From the NCBI RefSeq assembly GCF_949628215.1, contig NC_134288.1, positions 11,415,682-11,479,681 of the forward strand: 64,000 bases of DNA, read 5' to 3'. The stretch's first letter is position 1; each line of letters opens with the position of its first letter. The position numbers and the translations under genes are program-made. This document shows, one piece after another, positions 24,701 through 36,260 of this stretch. The DNA is from Phalacrocorax aristotelis (taxonomy: Eukaryota; Chordata; Aves; Suliformes; Phalacrocoracidae). The notes beneath the pieces were generated by a model. The model was not told the DNA's origin, made no database searches, and saw only the letters and a program-made list of their open reading frames with translations.

Positions 24701-27700
24701 CATCCTTGCGGAAGCGGTACAGCAGCTTGGCATCCTTGTAGTCCGAGTGCTCGTCGCAGACTGAAAGGAGTTCAGAGCAGGGACGTCAGTGGTGCAGGCA
24801 TCTGTCTGTCCGTAAGGGACAGAGCCACGCAGAGCACAGACTCAGCAGGGTGTCATCTCCAGGTTAAAAGCTATGGTGGCTGCATGTGACGTCCGTCTCC
24901 ATGCCCCTCATACCATGCAGCAACCAGCACCTGAGCCTCCAGTCCCCAACTCAGGTGCTTACAAATGCCTGCAGCCCGTGCTGGTGGGAGAGGTCAGTCC
25001 CACCGAACAGACCTTGGGAAAGCTTGAGTTTGAATCTATGTTTTGATCCAGACACTAAAGTGCTTATTAGAAAAAATGGGGAAGATTTTTGGGGTTTGTT
25101 CAGTTTTGGTTTGTGTTTTTAAAAAAATTTAAATCTTGATGTTTTGGTTTAGACTAAAAGAAAACAAACAGAATTGTCTCTATCAGCCTTTTTTAGAAAG
25201 CTACTGCCACATGTAAGTAGAATCAGAGGACAGGAGGGAAAAACCCCACGCTGCATCCAAAAACCCCATAAGATCACTTCTCTCCCTGTCAAAAATACTT
25301 GTAAGATAAAATGTACGACACCAACTTTTCTACACTATTTTGTGCCAGCCCTGCCCAATTCATTTGCACGGCAAACTGATGTCAAGAGAGAAATTTTTCT
25401 TCAAGCCTAGGTGCATACAACTGGAATAATTGAATCTATATAAAAAGCTTCATCTTGGGGATGAGCACACAATCTGTAAGTGCATGGCTGTTAAGTGCAT
25501 GCAACATTTAGCAGGTCAATATTTGGGATATAGCTTTGAGATAAACTTGCCTGCAACAGATTCCTAGACTACAGGTCAAAAAAACCAAACCAAAATAAAT
25601 TAAAACAAACAAACAACAACAACAAAAAAAACCCAGCCCCAGAATCATAGTCCAGGTCTTAAATCAGTCAGCCTGCCTTTCTTCAGGTCCACTGTCTGAA
25701 GCAAGGAGGAACTTCAGCAGTAAAAAGAACCCCACAGAGTAAAGAATATGCCTGGAAAACAAAGAAAATCAGTCAAACAGGGAAAAATCCCCACCAAGGC
25801 TTCCTCACTAAAGTAACATAATCCACTAGAGTGAAATTCAAAAGACATAAGATATTTCTCGTGAAAATTTTAACACTTCTTCATTCCGAGCAGACTGGCA
25901 AAACTTCATTCCCCTTCTGGTGAGCGGCTCAGCGCTAAAAACTGTCAGATCATCTGGAGTTCATCACTCCTCCCGAGCCTTGGTGTGAAATCAGGACGCC
26001 AAAGCCCATGACTCATAAAGCAAGAAGGCAGGATAAGAAGGTTGTTTTAGGAGGTGAAAGTTTGCATCTTAACAATTCCAAGGAGCAACAATTCAGATAT
26101 CGCTGTACTCGGGAATTAAACATAAAACCTTACAGGACTGTGCCCATGGAAAACCAAAGCATTTTTGCTGTTTGAAGACCAATTTCAATGTGTTTCCAGC
26201 ATGTAATAGAATAACAGCTCAAACCACATCAGAACATTAAGAGGCAGCACAGACAACGATCTTCATGAGATAATTATCGTCTTCTGGATCCCAGCGGAGA
26301 ACAGGGCAAACAGTTTAGACAGCCAGTTGCAAAGCACTTAGCACAGTGCTGCGGTTAGCCGGCAGCCCCATTTCCATAGGACTAATGAAAATTAATGGTC
26401 ATAAGGCAAGTTGGAGAGTCAACTTCTGTGTCCTGCCAGGGTTTATCACAGAAGCAGGAGGAACGCATCTGCGATAAGCAATCAAAACAGCACTTGTACC
26501 CAGTGCTGCACAGGTTTAATTAACTAATGGATTTATTTGAAACCACCGGCTGGAGAGATGGAAAAATAATCAGTTTTAAGTGTTAATGGTTACTGAGAAC
26601 TCACTGCTTCAGCTTTATGCTTTTGTGATAAAGCACAGCAGCAGTTTATTTTTATTCAAGGCAGCTTAATGTAATGGGCATCAACCTCAGCAAGTAGCAG
26701 ATGGCAACAGAGAGCGTTTGCATTGCAGTGGTCCATGGCAGCTATTTCTGGACCCTAGAGAAAGGGAGGGGAAGAGAGGGCTGAATTTGGCACGGTTGTC
26801 ACCAGCTTCTCTCCCCTCAGCTTCATCCTCTTGTGTCCAACTCCAGGTTACCACAGCTCATATCCCAAAGGCTTGGAAGCAAGAGAGCTCAGCCAGGAGT
26901 CAGCAGCTCAGCCACAACCCTTCCCACTGAGGGCAGTGGTCTCCCAGGCCTGTTTGAAAATCCAGGACTTCCATTCCTGGTTGGGCCTGAAAATCACATG
27001 GAGAGAGACAGCTTTTTGCTAATGTGAAGCACTTGTTTCCTGTTGTTATATCGGGACCAAGGGCTGGACCCTGGGGATTGCTCTGCAGCTCAGGGGCAGG
27101 CACAGACCACAGTACATGACCCGAGTTAATCCAAAACTGCTGAAAGTTCCAAATAATTTTTGAAAAGAACAAAGCCTGGATACTGAGAGCTGGACTCGAG
27201 CACCAAGTTGCTTTCCCCACCCCCACTTTTTGTTTTTTTTCTTTAACAGGTTCCACGAACAAGCCTTTGAAACGGCATCACACACTATTCCCAAGGGAGG
27301 CATTCCTACGGGATTGCTCCCAACCCCAGGTTTGCAGGTACCAGATGACTTTGTTTTGAGCCGTGCTGCTTGTCCCACCCCAGCACGGATGGGGAAACTG
27401 AGGAACGCTGGGCTTTTACAGTAAAAAATGAACTTTCCTGCAGATGTGAAGCAAGTGTTATCATTCAGCTTCCACTTCTGCACGACGCAAACACAAGCTA
27501 GGCCAGCTTCTGTGAAAACATCCACCACTGGCTGCCGATGGAATTGCCGTAGGGCAATATAGGTCAGGCATGACTGAACTTGCTTTCAGATAAAAACCAC
27601 TTCAGATGCTGTTTCACCAGTGCACAGCCCAAGTCCCTTTTCTGCGGGGTAGGGAACCGGCACATCCCCCAAGCCAATGCAGCTTCACACAGATCCAGCC

Positions 27701-30700
27701 CCATACAGCCTCGTGCCTGCCTCTCCCAGCTTCTCCAGGACCCATAGAAGGGTCATGCAGGAACCTGACCATGCTTCCATATCCTGGGCTGATGGACACA
27801 CATCGGAATCAGATACACAGCCACCTCCCTGGGGTCGCTCAGCAGGTAGCAGAGAAACCCACGCACCGTGATGGATGATGTAATGGTCCATTAGCTTCTG
27901 CATGAGGCGGATGCCCGTCTCCCGATCCGGTGCTTCTTTGTGGTCGATCAGCCAGTCTGTGAGCTCCTTTGCCACAAAACAGTTTGGGTATGTTCGGAGG
28001 TGGTAACGTCTGTCCTTAATGATCTTCCCATCGTGGAGGCGAAGCCTAGAGAGAAAGACGGCCGTTGAGCATAGCTGGTGTTACAGGGGAATTTGTGTCC
28101 AATAGCCCAGCATCTGCCCAGCCTGGAGAAACCACCGATGATTTGGGACTTCTGGCAAGTACCCACTGAATCATAAATTCAACCAAACCTCTTTGCTTTG
28201 CAAGACTGCGTCAGTTAATCCTAAGGAGCCTCCATTCATCGTCCCCTTCTCTCCTACTATCACTGTGCAGGTTATGCAATTGCCTGCACCAGACTTGGCC
28301 TGAACCACACACGTCTTTTTGTTCTAAACAAGCCTCTAAAAAATACACAGCAGCTACGTGGAGCTTGTGAAGAAGGGTCAAAACACAGCAAAAAATAATA
28401 GTACTTACATTTGTCACCTTGGGACAATTCTGTGTCTAGTTCTCCTTCCCCATGACCGTGAAAGCAGGAACGTAGCTGCCCCCAGGACAAAGTCTTAGTC
28501 ATAGCTCAGGGTGGGAGCAGTAATGGGAGCACTCGTTTCTTCTGCGTTTCCACCTGGGACAAGTGCCAGGTGGATCCCATGCACCACCTACTAATCCACA
28601 CGCCCACTAATCCACAGCCACAGTGGACAACAGTCCTGACATTATCTGCTTCAAACTGGCAGCGACTCGGACAGATTTTACCAGAACAAGCAGCGTGCTG
28701 TCCTGAAAACCCTGGCGTTATGGCTAGTCTGTGACTCCAGTGGAAAGATATATACGGGTGAAGGTTATTCAGGTGAGTATGGCTTTGACTTTTAAAAGGA
28801 CCTTAACAACTGAGCAAGCCACAAGTCACAGAGATCTTATGTGTTCAAGCCAAAGCCAGCCCCGCTTGGCAGGAGATCTGTCCAGGAGCCAGGCTTTTGC
28901 CCTGTAGTCATGACTGTTCCCAAAATACTAACCCTGGAAAATGCCCAGTGCACATAGCAGACTCAGAGGGGAGATGTTTAATTAATCTCTCTTCTGTAAC
29001 TCCAGGATGTTGCTGGTTTCAAATTATTCATTTCAATTCACAGTTTTGCCCCAGGCCAGTATATTTTTACATAGGTATTAATCATTGCAGCCGTTTTTTA
29101 TTTAATGCCTCGCATCCTTTTGTTCTTTTTGAAGAAGGTACGGGTATATTACACCATGTTGGACAACAGTTTCAGACACCATATGAGAAGTTTTAGATAT
29201 CCTAAAAATCTATCAGATAATAATGGATTATCCTACATTGTAGGATTTACAAATACTAGGATCTCAAAAGTCTTAAGATAAAAACTTTTGTTGAATGAAG
29301 ATTTAGTAATTGATTGATGTAATTAACCGTCATGTTACTATGAGTCAAAATAACTCTATATATTTTCAGACCTTCCAGGTAACTAAAAAACTAACCCAAA
29401 GATTCATGAAAACTAGCTCCTGGTCTTGCCTTTGGCCTCCCTCAAATACAGAAGTCTATATTCAGTATTTTCCTCTCTCTACCTGGAAGATTCATTCCCA
29501 CAAGTGATCAGCAGTCATCCCACAAATGGATTTTACCTGAGCAGAACAGTCCACCCTACAACAGACAGCTGCTGCTATTTTGAGAGATTTTAGCTTTTCT
29601 CTTTACTTCACGGGCCGCTGCCAAAATGCAACCAGACCCAGGCAGCAGCAACTGCACACAGAGAGGCTCCCCGCCCCGACATCCCTCTGCTAGGGGAGAC
29701 GACAAACAGCCATTCTTTATATGCTTGCTTTCCTTAGCGGTCAGCAAGGGGGATGCCACTTTAGAGGCATGTTTGGTAGAGATAAGGAATGTTTAACCAA
29801 CAGTACTCTATTGCTATCAAGAGTCTGCAGGAATCTATAAAGACTATATGTACTCACATACGTGTGTACATATACACACACATACATGCACACGTCTTCA
29901 CCCACAATAACACATAGACCATAATCATGCAAGGCCTGATGAGAAACTGATTGGGAGAATATTATTTCTCCTGTAGGTCTTTTTAAATCACATTTCAGAA
30001 CACTGCAGCAAATGCACAGGTCTTGTGGGGAAGAAAAAGAAAGGAAAAAAGTTTTTCAGCAAACAATACTCCTAAAACCTAGGATTTTTTTTAAAAAATA
30101 CACCTATTCTGAAACTATTCTATTGGGAAGTACTGCCAGGATGGGAATTAGGTAGTATTTAAGTGCCCCTGGAGCAGCAGTGTCTTGGACCTGCTTTAAG
30201 CTTGTGACAAGTCTGCCCTCTTGCCCGCAGACCCAGGGCAGTGGAAAATGCACAGCTCGAGTGTCCTTGCGGTCTTTCCACTTTCCCCGTTTACTGTTTC
30301 CCATCAACTATGAGGAGACAAATTCTGTCCTTCAGACACAGGACGTAACACCAACTGCGTCTTCGGACAGCTCAGCTGACACCCTCAATAAACCAGCCCA
30401 TGTACGATGTTGCAAAAACAAAGCCAGTGAATCTAAGTGGGTTATAATCGCACTTCCAGACAAAAAAAATTTAAGGAAGGATGCGTAATGCAATATTATG
30501 AGTTTTCTAGATGCCAAAACCTACCCCACATGCATATTCCTTCTTCAGAAGGAAGAGGAAAAAAAAAAGCAAGCAGAATAATGCAAGGATAAAATGCTTG
30601 CTGGAACATGAGAGCCAGCTCTTGCGAAACGCTCCTGGCTTGGCAGTCGCTGCGCTGCTTTCACGTGCGTGTGCTTTGGGTAGGCTGCGCTGGGTAACCA

Positions 30701-33700
30701 AATTGTTTCCTTGTCAAGGTCACTACAAAGACATCATTATTCATCCTGTGTAACCTTGTGGAAAGGGAGATCTGCAGCAGTGTAAACAGAAGAGAGAAAA
30801 AAAAAACCAAAACACAAACCACTGCAAACCTCTAGGGAATCAAGAGTTTAAGCACTTCAGCTGTTACAACTTCCCTGCTCCTCTGGCAGGCCAGCACTTT
30901 CCCAGCAGCGTTGCGGACACCCACTGCTAGAGAGCAGCCCGAGGGGCTCCTCTCTTGATTACTTCTGTGCGTTCACGTTTTGCACAATTTCAGAATCGAG
31001 TGTCTAAATCAGGGGCTTACACTGAAGCAAAGGGCTTTCTTGTATTGGAAGAGGTGCTGGTTTTACTGTGGCGTAGTTGTACAGCCAGAGCGATCCCTAA
31101 AGCAGCAGATACTCTGCACCAAGAACTCACACGTGCCTGCATGGAGTGGGGATGTCTCCCTGGGGTGCTCTCCATCACCTCCCACCCATGTAAACAGACC
31201 TTGAGCATCTCAAATGCCAAGGAGATCTTTCAAGGATATTAACTCTGGTTTGCATTCCCACAGTGATTAACAAGTGAATGGCCCTGGAAAGATGCGTCAC
31301 CCAAAGGATCTTTTCTGTTCCTATCTTTACACAAAAAAAAAACAAACCAAACCAAAAATAAACAACAAACAACCCACCCACGAAAAAAGCAGTTAGACTA
31401 ACAACTAAGTGCTCAGTAAAAGGCAGTAACAGCCACAACAGCATATCTCAAAATAGCTGCCGGAGAGGCACGATGGCCAAGGCAAGACGACCACTGCAAA
31501 CATGCTCAGCAAAACCCAGTTTGCTGCACTCCCAGTCTGCAGAAGCACCAGTACATTCTGGAGGAGAGCAGAGAGCTGTGCACGCCTGTGGCAGCCTAAA
31601 GTACTACGGAAATGCTTTATTTTCTGCTTGTATTTAAATGTACATACAGGAAAAAGGGACTTAGAAATCCTGGCAAGCACAAGCCTACTTCCCAGTCCTC
31701 ACTTTCACCAGTGCTGCAAATTTAATGATAGGCTTTTTAAGGCCACTCTGATCATTAAATCTGGTCCTTTGAATAACACAACCCAGAGATGCTCACCTGG
31801 TGAGCACCACATCAAGCAATGTCCATGAGCCCTCCAGGAAGACATCCCTACTTCAAAAGATCTGAGTTCAACAAAGAGCCAACAAACCTCCTGCAGGCCC
31901 AAGAGTTTGGCCAGGAATACAAACTTCGGCATGTTCAGCTACACACCTTGAAGTGAGTCCAATTTCCAGAGCATCAAAGCCTGAGCACTTTATTTAACAG
32001 CATCCCAGCATGAGTATGCAAATAAAACACTCGGCACCTTTGAAAATTTTGTGCAGTGGCTGAAATCACAGTTTTGTTCTTCATAGGAGAAAACCGTCCT
32101 CCTCCTCTAACTTTTATTTTTGTCTAAGACTTAAAATCACCGAGAACATTTTACTTTTAAGAGTGAGTAACAGAGCTTAACAGAGTTGTTAGAGAGCAGC
32201 CAGTTCACTTGACCATGAGGAATACCCAGAAGAGAGTGCACAAGGACTTGTCTATACTTGAGAAACTCAGATTACAGGAGGGTGTGAATTCAAAGCACTG
32301 TAGCTGTTCCAGAATATCTTTGTGCAGATAAGCCTTTTGTTGCAATTAGCAATGACTAATTGGGCCTCTCTTAGACAATACCACCCAGGAACACACAATG
32401 GCCAGTGAAACTAGTATGATTTTCATGCAAATTTTTATGTCTGAAACAAAAAGACTGACAGCAGGAGATGTGAGGAATGAACCTGAGACAGCAGTCCTGT
32501 CAAGCCCAAAACCAAGATATCAGGAGAAATTATTAGCTTCATCTTTTTGATGGGGAGAGACTCAAGACCCAAAACTTCTCTTTCCCCTTCATGGACTAGA
32601 AAGCAGCATCCCCGTGAGACAAAAAGGACCCTGGCAGACAGACAGCCCGAAGCACAGCATCCACCTTTGCCTCAGTTCCTTTAGGATCTGTTTTGGTCCC
32701 AGCCATCCCCACAAAGCGTTCCCTCACCCCTCACTTGTGTAGCTATTTCTGGCTGGGAAACGCATCCTGACACTGAACAGACTCATCCCTCTGGCCAAAC
32801 TAAATTCAGAGGGATTTGCAAACTTGCTGGGAAGCCAAAGAACTGCAAAGATGGAGCAAAGGTTTGTTTGGTTAAATACAATAGCAGGGAGGCAGGGCAG
32901 GAAGCGGAGAACAGGGAAAAACAAATGTTTGAGATTTTATGTAGATACAACAGTGTTATATCTGGTGCCCAGAGAAGCTGTGGATGCCCCATCCCTGGCA
33001 ATGTTCAAGGCCAGGCTGGACGGGGCTTTCAGCAGCCTGGTCTAGCAGAAGGTGTCCTGCACATGGCAGGGGGGTTCAAACTAGATGATTTTTAATGTCC
33101 CTTCCAACCCAAATCATTCTATGATTCTATGGTTATTTGTGGGTGGAGGTTTACAGAGTCAGGGCAGATCACAAGGCTCCTTAATATGCTTTTTTATTCC
33201 TTACCTGGGGAAAAATCAGGGGAGCAAAATGCAAACATTTAGCCCTGCCCCATCTGCCGTTGCCTGAGGCATCATCCAGCCTCTCTGCCTCAGTTTCCTC
33301 ATTGCTGCCTATTGGGCATCCAGGCCCCAGGAAGATTCATATCGCTAACTCCTTACCTGCCAGGCTGTAAAATACCCAAAATACGAGACAGACTCGAGCA
33401 CTCAGCTTGCTCTGCTCTGCATCACTCAATTTTCCTTTCAGCCAGATGAGCTGCAAGGGAGGAAGTAGCCCAGCTGCAGGTTGCTGTCCACCCCCTTCAC
33501 CCTCCTCCCTGGGTTTTACACCCCGTGCTGACCAGCAGTTCCTTCCAGTCTTTCTGCACTGGGAACAGGCTCCTGCCCAGAGCAAAGCGAAGGACGTGAC
33601 TGCTGCACACCAAGCCAGCCGCAAAAGGACCCACCTCTCCATCACTGTGAGTGCTGGGTAGTCGGGTCCTTCCTTGGCATTTAGAGCCGTTACTCAAACG

Positions 33701-36071
33701 CAGCTGAAGAAGAGAGCAGTCCTGCTGGATGAAATCCACCCACTTTTCTCCATGCAGCAAAGAGCTCGAGCCTTTCAAGAGCAGGTCAGGGACGCGAAGC
33801 AGTCAAGGCCGCCCAAAGGTAGATCAGGTGTTTGCAAAACAGCCCATCCCCCAGCATCATGGTTTTAGCATATGCCAGCCTCCAAGGTGAGAGCTCTCCC
33901 CTCTTGTCTCCACTCGCACGTGCTTCCTACCCCTCCCATCACCCCTTCCAGCAGAGATAGCCTGCATCAGGTTCACTCTGGCGTAGCAAACCAAACAGGA
34001 GCAAGCAGTTCAAGATGGCAAACTACTGCAATGGGCTTGGTCTGAAAACTCTCAGATTCTGGGAGCTCCCTAACCAGGAAACTCCAAGGTACTCCAGCTA
34101 TGGGGCGGGGGCGGGGGGGAGGCCATGAAGGTGCCCCAAAAAGTACATATATTTTGGGTTTTCTATTCAGTGTTATCCCAGCCACACTAATGGAAAGGTA
34201 TTCCCCTCCCTGCGCAAACCTTCAGGCTTTTAGCATCCTTTTTAAAGGCTCAGGGTACATTCATGCTGGCAGAAAGGAGTTAAGTTTCCCGACAAATGCT
34301 AGGAGGAAATAATGAGTTGGTATTATTGGTTTTCAGAGGAGTGTAACATTCGTGCTATGCCTTTACCTTGCATATAAGAACTAGCATAGGGTGCATTATA
34401 CTAGAAGAGCTCTGTTCACACACAGATTTATTGTATCCATTTCTCCTCCTTACAGTCACAAGCGCCAGGTGTTCCAGGATCTGACGTGCTCCTGTCCTGC
34501 AAAAGGCGTGAGGAAGCCACACCACTCCCCTTGCACACGCACCGATCAGTTTTAACGTGCCTTGATTATTTTAGTGTCTCTCTGAATTCCTGGCCCCCTC
34601 CTTTGGCCAAGGCTATAGGACCCATTTTAAACCTCAGTCACTCCAGAGGAGTAAAATACTGGAAATATAAATACAAATAAGCCTGCCCTGCCCACAAGAT
34701 GGAAAAAGTCAGGACTTTACATCTCTTGCACTGTGTTATTGAAATAAGGCAAGTCACTCTTAGATCAGCTGCTGCTTCTCCCTATAAAAAAGTTAAGCTT
34801 GTTTTCAAAGCCTTGCTTACAACACAGGCTGCAAACCCTGCAAAGGCAGGAAGGTTGATGCAGCCTCTACCCCCAGCAGTAGCTCTCCTAGTCGCTACCT
34901 AATGAAAAGATTTGTTTTCTGGAGCTGGGACAGTAATCTTTCTGAAAGACAATAGACTGGGAATGTGGCTAACCATCACTACATATTTTAAATCCAGACA
35001 CTTCGGACATTGGCTGTGTTTTCAAGGTAGGGCCCTAATCTTTAGTTGGAAATTGTCAGTGCTTGATACAGTACAAATAATAAAGCTAAGGCTAACATGA
35101 CTCACTGAGAATGGACAAGATGGTGACACAAAGCTAATTTTAGGGATTTGATGCTAGCAGACTTGGGCTCTGGGCTCTTTACATTATTCAAGGATATACT
35201 TCCTATTTTCTACCCACATTTCAAAACAAAGCAGAATGGCTCCAGATACAAACAAGCAATCTCTGCTCAAGGGCTACAAAAGCCTACAGCTGCACACTTA
35301 GAAGGGGGAGGACAACGATGGCTCTGACCCCAGATACACAAGGAACATGTTTCCTCAGCCACACAGGTTTTCTTGCACAGGAAAATATGTTTCTGTCTTC
35401 ATAAGAAAAAAAAACTCGGATGTTGCTCAAGAACTGGGAACCCAAGCCAGCAGAAATTCCCAGAAATTACTTTCAAGATAGAGAAGACCCTACATGTTGC
35501 TGTGCAAAACAATTCAGGTGCGCGGCCCCCATGGGACGACCTCCCAGATCACCCCCGAGGGTCTGAACGCCCCCGGAGATGGTGCTGTCTCTATCCACCC
35601 AGGGACTAGGAACCTTGGTGAGGTTGCTCAGTGTCACCACATCAGGCTCTGGGTTTAGGGGAGGATGCAAAGGGATTAAAAAAGCCTGCTACCATCTAAA
35701 ACCACCTGACAGTCCCCTGGCACCTGGGGGTGAAGGACAGGAGATGCCCAGAGAGGAGCAGCAGGACAAGGGTACATGGGAAAGGACCTGGTTCACCACT
35801 GGTTCGGTGGGTGAAGGAAGGATGAGCAGATACTGGGGAGGGGAAGTTACTAGAGCCTGTGGGGAAAGCGCTTCCTCAAGGATAAAGGTTTGAGCCTCCG
35901 GCTAATGGGGTAGAGTCCGGAGCCCCAGGGCTAACCCTGGGCACAGCCCTGCCCCAGCCTGGAGAAGGGCCCCATCACCTCCTACCTCAGTTGCTCTCCA
36001 GCAATCATCACCTCTGCCCTGTAGTGCTGCTCTGTGGCTTTCTTCTTCAGGCTGTTGCTCAGGGTCTCCAT
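18596..36071 (-). CDS. DEPTOR paralogue: DEP-DEP-PDZ protein, complete, nine coding exons
   Basis: Nine exons (35986-36071, 27867-28045, 24637-24760, 23186-23364, 22380-22565, 21868-22002, 21473-21543, 19902-20006, 18596-18721) total 1191 nt and give an uninterrupted 396-residue protein. All junctions are GT-AG and phase-consistent. Domain order is short N-terminus, DEP 1 (about 29-115), DEP 2 (about 130-215), a Ser/Thr/Pro-rich linker, then PDZ (about 320-396) with the GWGF carboxylate-binding loop. DEPTOR, the mTOR-binding inhibitor (409 residues in human as I recall), has the same order and close similarity throughout, including IVSAVRRSS, CNPKS, LKRPVT and the C-terminal VMEVMEE-like end. 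It is too divergent, and in the wrong neighbourhood (COL20A1, not COL14A1), to be DEPTOR itself, so I call a paralogue. mTOR binding by the PDZ and phosphatidic-acid or membrane binding by the DEP tandem are plausible by homology only. Confidence 0.88.
19902..20006 (-). CDS. DEPTOR-like exon 8: PDZ domain, carboxylate loop
   Basis: The translation includes IVGDAVGWGFVVRGGRPCH and then IQAVDPGGPAAAAGMK, a PDZ fold with the GWGF binding loop and the usual D-P-G-G-P-A turn. The acceptor is TTGTAG|ATTG and the donor GAAG|GTACTT. Length is 105 nt, phase 0 to 0, residues 321-355. Confidence 0.92.
21473..21543 (-). CDS. DEPTOR-like exon 7: segment before the PDZ domain
   Basis: The translation reads LKRPVTNEELLSPGAPY and then IKKTLT, nearly identical in pattern to DEPTOR just before its PDZ domain. 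The acceptor is CTCTAG|TGTT and the donor AACT|GTAAGTG. Length is 71 nt, ending in phase 0, residues 297-320. Confidence 0.9.
21868..22002 (-). CDS. DEPTOR-like exon 6: regulatory linker
   Basis: The translation includes KEIKIVSAVRRSSITSL, then NSNPYFSTTPTL and PPVAECNPKS. In DEPTOR the corresponding stretch carries the SSGYFS degron read by SCF-betaTrCP after phosphorylation. Here the same place reads SNPYFS (residues 274-279). The acceptor is TTTCAG|TTCAG and the donor ATCAG|GTCTGC. Length is 135 nt, residues 252-296. Confidence 0.9.
22380..22565 (-). CDS. DEPTOR-like exon 5: end of DEP 2 and start of linker
   Basis: The translation includes RHHFFDSDILYQFWINFRRR and then RLTELLNENSS, followed by DSPFCLRKLNPD and NTSFLS. 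It aligns with the matching DEPTOR exon, including DSPFCLRK. The acceptor is CCTAG|TCCTC and the donor CTCTG|GTAACT. Length is 186 nt, residues 190-251. Confidence 0.9.
23186..23364 (-). CDS. DEPTOR-like exon 4: DEP domain 2 core
   Basis: The translation includes KVREENSVKYQRTFLGCE, MIDWLVQEGEAENRKEAVEL and then LLEHGIIQH, the second DEP core. The acceptor is GCCAG|GCTGG and the donor CACG|GTGAGT. At 179 nt, with the same entry and exit phases as exon 2, it reveals the internal duplication that made the two domains. Residues 130-189. Confidence 0.92.
24637..24760 (-). CDS. DEPTOR-like exon 3: end of DEP 1 and inter-DEP segment
   Basis: The translation includes CDEHSDYKDAKLLYRFRKDD and then KVFMRGQSLYEK. 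The acceptor is TTTCAG|TCTGC. The donor GAGAA|GTACGT is chosen over a nearby GTGAGT because it joins in frame as YEKLVS. Length is 124 nt, residues 89-129. Confidence 0.9.
25576..25637. repeat. A-rich simple sequence, (AAAC)n/(AAC)n type
   Basis: A run of AAACC, AAAC and AAC units followed by AAAAAAAACCC lies in intron 2 of the DEPTOR-like gene. Confidence 0.7.
27867..28045 (-). CDS. DEPTOR-like exon 2: DEP domain 1 core
   Basis: The translation includes LRLHDGKIIKDRRYHL, TYPNCFVAKELTDWLIDHKE and then RETGIRLMQKLMDHYIIHH. This is the helix-hairpin-helix core of a DEP domain, with the conserved F-x-x-x-E-x-x-D-W-L. The acceptor is CTCTAG|GCTTC and the donor CACG|GTGCGT. Length is 179 nt, residues 29-88. 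Confidence 0.92.
31329..31386. repeat. A-rich simple sequence in intron 1 of the DEPTOR-like gene
   Basis: A poly-A run leads into degenerate AAACC, AAAC and CAACAAAC units. It resembles the tract at 25576-25637. Confidence 0.65.
32963..33131 (+). mobile_element. CR1 LINE 3' end fragment
   Basis: The plus strand shows the typical CR1 3' end: CCCAGAGAAGCTGTGGATGC, then CAAGGCCAGGCTGGACGGGG, GGGGGGTTCAAACTAGATGA, CCCTTCCAACCC and the tail ATTCTATGATTCTATG. It sits in intron 1 of the DEPTOR-like gene, antisense to it. Confidence 0.93.
35986..36071 (-). CDS. DEPTOR-like exon 1: start codon and N-terminus
   Basis: The chosen ATG (36071-36069) has G at -3 and G at +4. It gives METLSNSLKKKATEQ and then YRAEVMIAGEQLR; the last part matches the start of the conserved region in DEPTOR (EVLVTGEQLR as I recall). 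The frame stays open upstream to another ATG at 36338, which would add 89 residues rich in Arg, Ala and Pro. I prefer the downstream start because similarity begins there. The donor is CTGAG|GTAGGAG, phase 2. Confidence 0.78.
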
Positions 36072-36260
36072 GCCGGGCTGGATGCGGGCGGCAGCGGGCA
36101 GACGCGCCCGGGGTAGCAGGGAGCGCCGGGGGGCCCGCACACCCCATGGGGCGCGGGTGGCGAAGATGCTGGCCCCCAGCGCGGTCCCCAGCCCGGCTGG
36201 CGAGGTGCAGGTAGGCAGCCTGAAGTTGCTGGCTCCAGCTCCCCGCCTCTCCTTCCCTCT
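35990..36260 (-). promoter_or_regulatory. CpG-rich first exon and likely promoter-proximal island of the DEPTOR-like gene
   Basis: This is the most GC- and CpG-dense stretch of the window apart from the CR1 element: GGGCGGCAGCGGGC, GACGCGCCCGGGG and GGGGCGCGGGTGGCG are all here. It overlaps the chosen start codon and the 5' flank, as expected for a CpG-island promoter. I see no convincing TATA box. The transcription start is not resolved. Confidence 0.6.

Larger units (their letters stand above)
18722..35985 (-). other. Introns of the DEPTOR-like gene
   Basis: The introns occupy 18722-19901, 20007-21472, 21544-21867, 22003-22379, 22566-23185, 23365-24636, 24761-27866 and 28046-35985. Intron 1 is the largest, at 7.9 kb. 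They contain A-rich tracts and, in intron 1, one CR1 fragment (32963-33131). I found no additional exon. Confidence 0.7.
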
